A stretch of DNA of 9,004 nt, from the NCBI GenBank assembly GCA_030146725.1, contig JASLBJ010000244.1:1-9004 (forward strand), given 5' to 3'. Below are positions 7,197 through 9,004 of the stretch, in pieces. The position numbers and the translations under genes were made by a program. The notes under the pieces are model-generated. The model ran no database searches. It saw only the letters and a program-made list of their open reading frames with translations, and had not been told where the DNA came from. Position 1 is the first letter of the stretch. The number at the start of each line of letters is the position of its first letter. This DNA comes from Sphingomicrobium sp. Lineage in GTDB: Bacteria > Pseudomonadota > Alphaproteobacteria > Sphingomonadales > Sphingomonadaceae.

Positions 7197-7224
7197 TTGC
7201 GATAACAGTAACCGGTGTCATAAG
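7197..7224 (+). promoter_or_regulatory. Predicted sigma70-type promoter of the PL1 pectate lyase
   Basis: TTGCGA (7197-7202, 4 of 6 matches to TTGACA) is separated by 16 bp from CATAAG (7219-7224, 4 of 6 matches to TATAAT). The predicted start would lie about 40 bp before the lyase ATG. Both hexamers are imperfect, but their placement around the repeated operator supports the assignment. I could not place an equally clear promoter for the receptor on the minus strand. Confidence 0.4.
7205..7221 (+). promoter_or_regulatory. Operator copy 2, upstream of the PL1 pectate lyase
   Basis: On the plus strand this reads ACAGTAACCGGTGTCAT, 51 bases before the lyase ATG. It shares AACCGGTGTCAT exactly with copy 1. 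It lies in the spacer of the predicted PL1 promoter and touches its -10, a geometry suited to repression by a LacI-type protein that is released by a pectin breakdown product. Binding and effector are inference. Confidence 0.6.
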
Positions 7225-7272
7225 AGACTGGCTTGGGCGGACGCTGCTGTCAAGTCCGGCGGAGGACAGGAT

Positions 7273-8625
7273 ATGAAGCGCGTTCGTGCCGCTCTTTTCG
7301 CGGCTCTTCTGTTGGCGGCAGCGCCGGCCGCGGCGCAGGCATTTCCCGGCGCCGTTGGCTGGGCGGAGACGAACGGTGGTCGCGGCGGTGCGGTCGTCCG
7401 CGTGACGAACCTCAATGCCGACGGGCCCGGATCGTTGAAGGCTGCGGTGCAGCGCAAGGGCCCCCGCGTTGTGGTGTTCGAAGTCGGCGGCACGATTGAT
7501 CTCGGCCGCAGCACACTCACGATTGATGAGCCCTACCTTACCATCGCCGGTCAGACGGCGCCCTCCCCCGGAATAACGATCATCCGTGCCGGCGTGGACA
7601 TCAAGACCCACGACGTGATCGTCCGCCATATCCGGGTCCACACGGGCGTCGATGCGCAGCCGCCAAGGAGCGGCTGGGAAGCGGATGCGATCTCGACAGT
7701 GGGCGCGAGGAACGTGATCGTGGACCATTGCTCACTGATCTGGGCAGTCGACGAGAATCTCTCTGCCTCGGGCGCCCGCTTCACCGGCAACACGGTCGCC
7801 GAATGGCGCCAGGGCACGTCGCACAACATCACCTTTTCCTACAACATCCTTGGGGAAGGCCTCGCTTATGCAAGCCATCCGAAGGGCGAGCATTCGAAGG
7901 GCTCGCTGATCCACGACAACGCGACCGGCATTCTCATCTACCGCAACCTCTACGCGCACAATTATGAGCGCAATCCGCTCCTGAAGGGTGGCGTTCACGC
8001 GGCGGTGGTGAACAACTTTATCTACAATCCCGGTGCGATGGCCATTCACTACAATCTGATGGCGCTCGAATGGGGCAAGCAACCCTACCAATTGGGCGAA
8101 CTCAGCGCAGTCGGAAACGTGCTCCGCGCCGGCCCCTCGACGGGAGACGACATAACCTTCCTGTCGATCGGCGGCGCCGGCGACCTTCGCTACCATGGCC
8201 GCGACAATCTGGCCGTGGGAAGGCTGCACGGCACCATTCCGATGTTCGGCCGCTACACCACTTCAAAGGCGCGGATCATCGAAAGCGACCGACCGTTCGT
8301 CTGGCCGCGCTCGCTCGATGTGCTTCCCGCCGACGAGGTCGAGACGCACGTGCTTGCCAATGCAGGCGCTCGTCCCTGGGATCGCGATGCGCACGACATT
8401 CGCATCACGTTCGATGTCGCCGAGGGCCGCGGCGAGATCATCGACGATGAAAAGGAGGTGGGCGGCTTCTCCAAAGTTACTCCGACCCGCGCGGCGTTCC
8501 GCCCAGCGGACTGGAACCTTGATACAATGGAGCCAAAGTCCGGTCGTTATCCTGGTCAGAAGGAGGATACCCAGCAACCAGGCACCGCGCGTGATCGCGA
8601 AATGCGCCAGGGGCGGGGTAACTGA
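7273..8625 (+). CDS. Secreted pectate lyase, polysaccharide lyase family 1
   Basis: A 450-residue extracellular or periplasmic pectate lyase that cleaves polygalacturonate by calcium-dependent beta-elimination. ATG at 7273 is supported by GGAGG (7261-7265) at 7-base spacing and a classic signal peptide, MKRVRAALFAALLLAAAPAA with cleavage near AQA|FPG (residue 23). The parallel beta-helix family signature runs in order: FPGAVGW, GGRGG (35-39), VTNLNADGPGSLKAAV (44-59), FEVGGTIDL, YLTIAGQTAPSPGITI (88-103), DVIVRHIRVHTG, EADAIS with Asp138 as a likely calcium ligand, NVIVDHCSLIWAVDENLS (147-164), HPKGEHSKG (202-210) and YERNP (231-235, Arg233 a candidate catalytic base). The C-terminal 30 or so residues are polar and probably disordered. 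It is divergent from the receptor and shares the operator motif with it, so the two halves of the locus are probably induced together. It converges with a carboxylesterase gene 98 bp downstream; no convincing terminator is visible between them. Confidence 0.92.
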   Translation: MKRVRAALFAALLLAAAPAAAQAFPGAVGWAETNGGRGGAVVRVTNLNADGPGSLKAAVQRKGPRVVVFEVGGTIDLGRSTLTIDEPYLTIAGQTAPSPGITIIRAGVDIKTHDVIVRHIRVHTGVDAQPPRSGWEADAISTVGARNVIVDHCSLIWAVDENLSASGARFTGNTVAEWRQGTSHNITFSYNILGEGLAYASHPKGEHSKGSLIHDNATGILIYRNLYAHNYERNPLLKGGVHAAVVNNFIYNPGAMAIHYNLMALEWGKQPYQLGELSAVGNVLRAGPSTGDDITFLSIGGAGDLRYHGRDNLAVGRLHGTIPMFGRYTTSKARIIESDRPFVWPRSLDVLPADEVETHVLANAGARPWDRDAHDIRITFDVAEGRGEIIDDEKEVGGFSKVTPTRAAFRPADWNLDTMEPKSGRYPGQKEDTQQPGTARDREMRQGRGN

Positions 8626-8723
8626 CAATCCGGTTGCTTCGATGTGATTGAAGGGCCGTCATTCGCGCTTGAGTCTGAAGGATGCATGGCACCAGAAGCT
8701 TGGCATCTAGCGTTCAGTGCACC

Positions 8724-9004
8724 TCAGGTGCCGGGCTGGATGTAGGGCACACGCGCGAAGATCTCGCGTTCCCAGCGGCGCGGATCGTTCTCGGCACGCC
8801 TCTCGATATCGAAGATCATCGTGGCGCGGTCGGGCAAGGTGTAGGTCGGCCAGGTAGGCAGTACGCGATCGTTCGGATTACCATCGCGCGCAAAGGCGAT
8901 GAATGAATCCATCATCGCAGTGCTGAGCGCGCGTGCCGCGGCGTCCGTGCCGGTGATCGAACCCTCCGCATTCAGCGTTCCGAACGACAGCGGGATGTCG
9001 ATCG
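8724..9004 (-). CDS. Type-B carboxylesterase, C-terminal 92 residues (cut by right edge)
   Basis: The minus-strand frame is open to the window edge and ends at TGA 8724-8726. It reads IDIPLSFGTLNAEGSITGTD, then AAARALSTAMMDSFIAFARD, GNPN and later LPTWPTYTLPDRATMIFDIE. The D-I-P-x-x-F-G, ALSxAMMDxxIAFARxGNPN and W-P-x-Y motifs are diagnostic of the extreme C-terminus of the type-B carboxylesterase family (CE10-like). The family's catalytic His normally lies a few residues before 'DIP' and falls just outside the window, as do the Ser nucleophile and Glu. In this setting it may hydrolyse acyl, feruloyl or methyl esters on pectin, but members act on many esters and the substrate cannot be read here. 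It is convergent with the PL1 gene and must have its own promoter to the right. Confidence 0.85.
   Translation of the reverse strand, partial: IDIPLSFGTLNAEGSITGTDAAARALSTAMMDSFIAFARDGNPNDRVLPTWPTYTLPDRATMIFDIERRAENDPRRWEREIFARVPYIQPGT

Noticed and set aside
8637..8653. Small inverted repeat CTTCGAT-GTG-ATTGAAG after the PL1 gene as a terminator
   Set aside because: The stem is 7 bp, includes a G-T pair, and is not followed by a T-tract. Other short palindromes in 8680-8735 likewise lack one.
1..9004. CRISPR arrays, tRNA or rRNA genes
   Set aside because: I saw no regularly spaced repeats and no tRNA-like or rRNA-like segments on either strand.

Overview
The window looks like part of a pectin-utilisation locus from a sphingomonad or related alphaproteobacterium. 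The evidence is high GC, the typical 'Xanthomonas/Caulobacter-type' TonB-dependent receptor with a DVVVTGF TonB box, secreted polysaccharide lyases, and a dehydratase of the oxidative uronate pathway. The taxonomic call is inference from gene style; there is no rRNA or other marker here.

Layout. (1) Positions 1-230 hold one end of an IS6-family insertion sequence, with the N-terminus of its transposase reading off the left edge. (2) Positions 231-421 are a short non-coding or remnant stretch. (3) Positions 422-1336 carry a kdgD-type 5-dehydro-4-deoxyglucarate dehydratase gene on the plus strand. Its first third is scrambled by three single-base losses that together restore the frame. (4) Convergent to it lies a minus-strand gene set in transcription order: a TonB-dependent receptor (start 7023, end 4072), a strong hairpin with a short T-tract, an alpha/beta-hydrolase esterase (4011-3013), and a family PL10 pectate lyase (3002-1443). 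(5) A 249-bp divergent promoter region (7024-7272) contains two copies of AACCGGTGTCAT. Each copy points towards the gene it precedes, which suggests co-regulation by a LacI-type repressor. (6) A family PL1 pectate lyase runs rightward (7273-8625). (7) The C-terminal end of a type-B carboxylesterase (8724-9004, minus strand) enters from the right edge.

How the genes fit together. The secreted PL1 and PL10 enzymes cleave polygalacturonate by beta-elimination. One or both esterases may remove acyl or other ester groups that block the lyases. The outer-membrane receptor probably imports the resulting oligogalacturonides. KdgD belongs to the last stage of the oxidative galacturonate route, producing 2-oxoglutarate semialdehyde, but the copy here may be non-functional if its indels are real.

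No wholly new system is evident. The points most worth a second look are the paired operators, the triple compensating frameshift in kdgD, the IS end with an outward-facing perfect -35 hexamer beside it, and the hairpin that separates receptor from enzymes.
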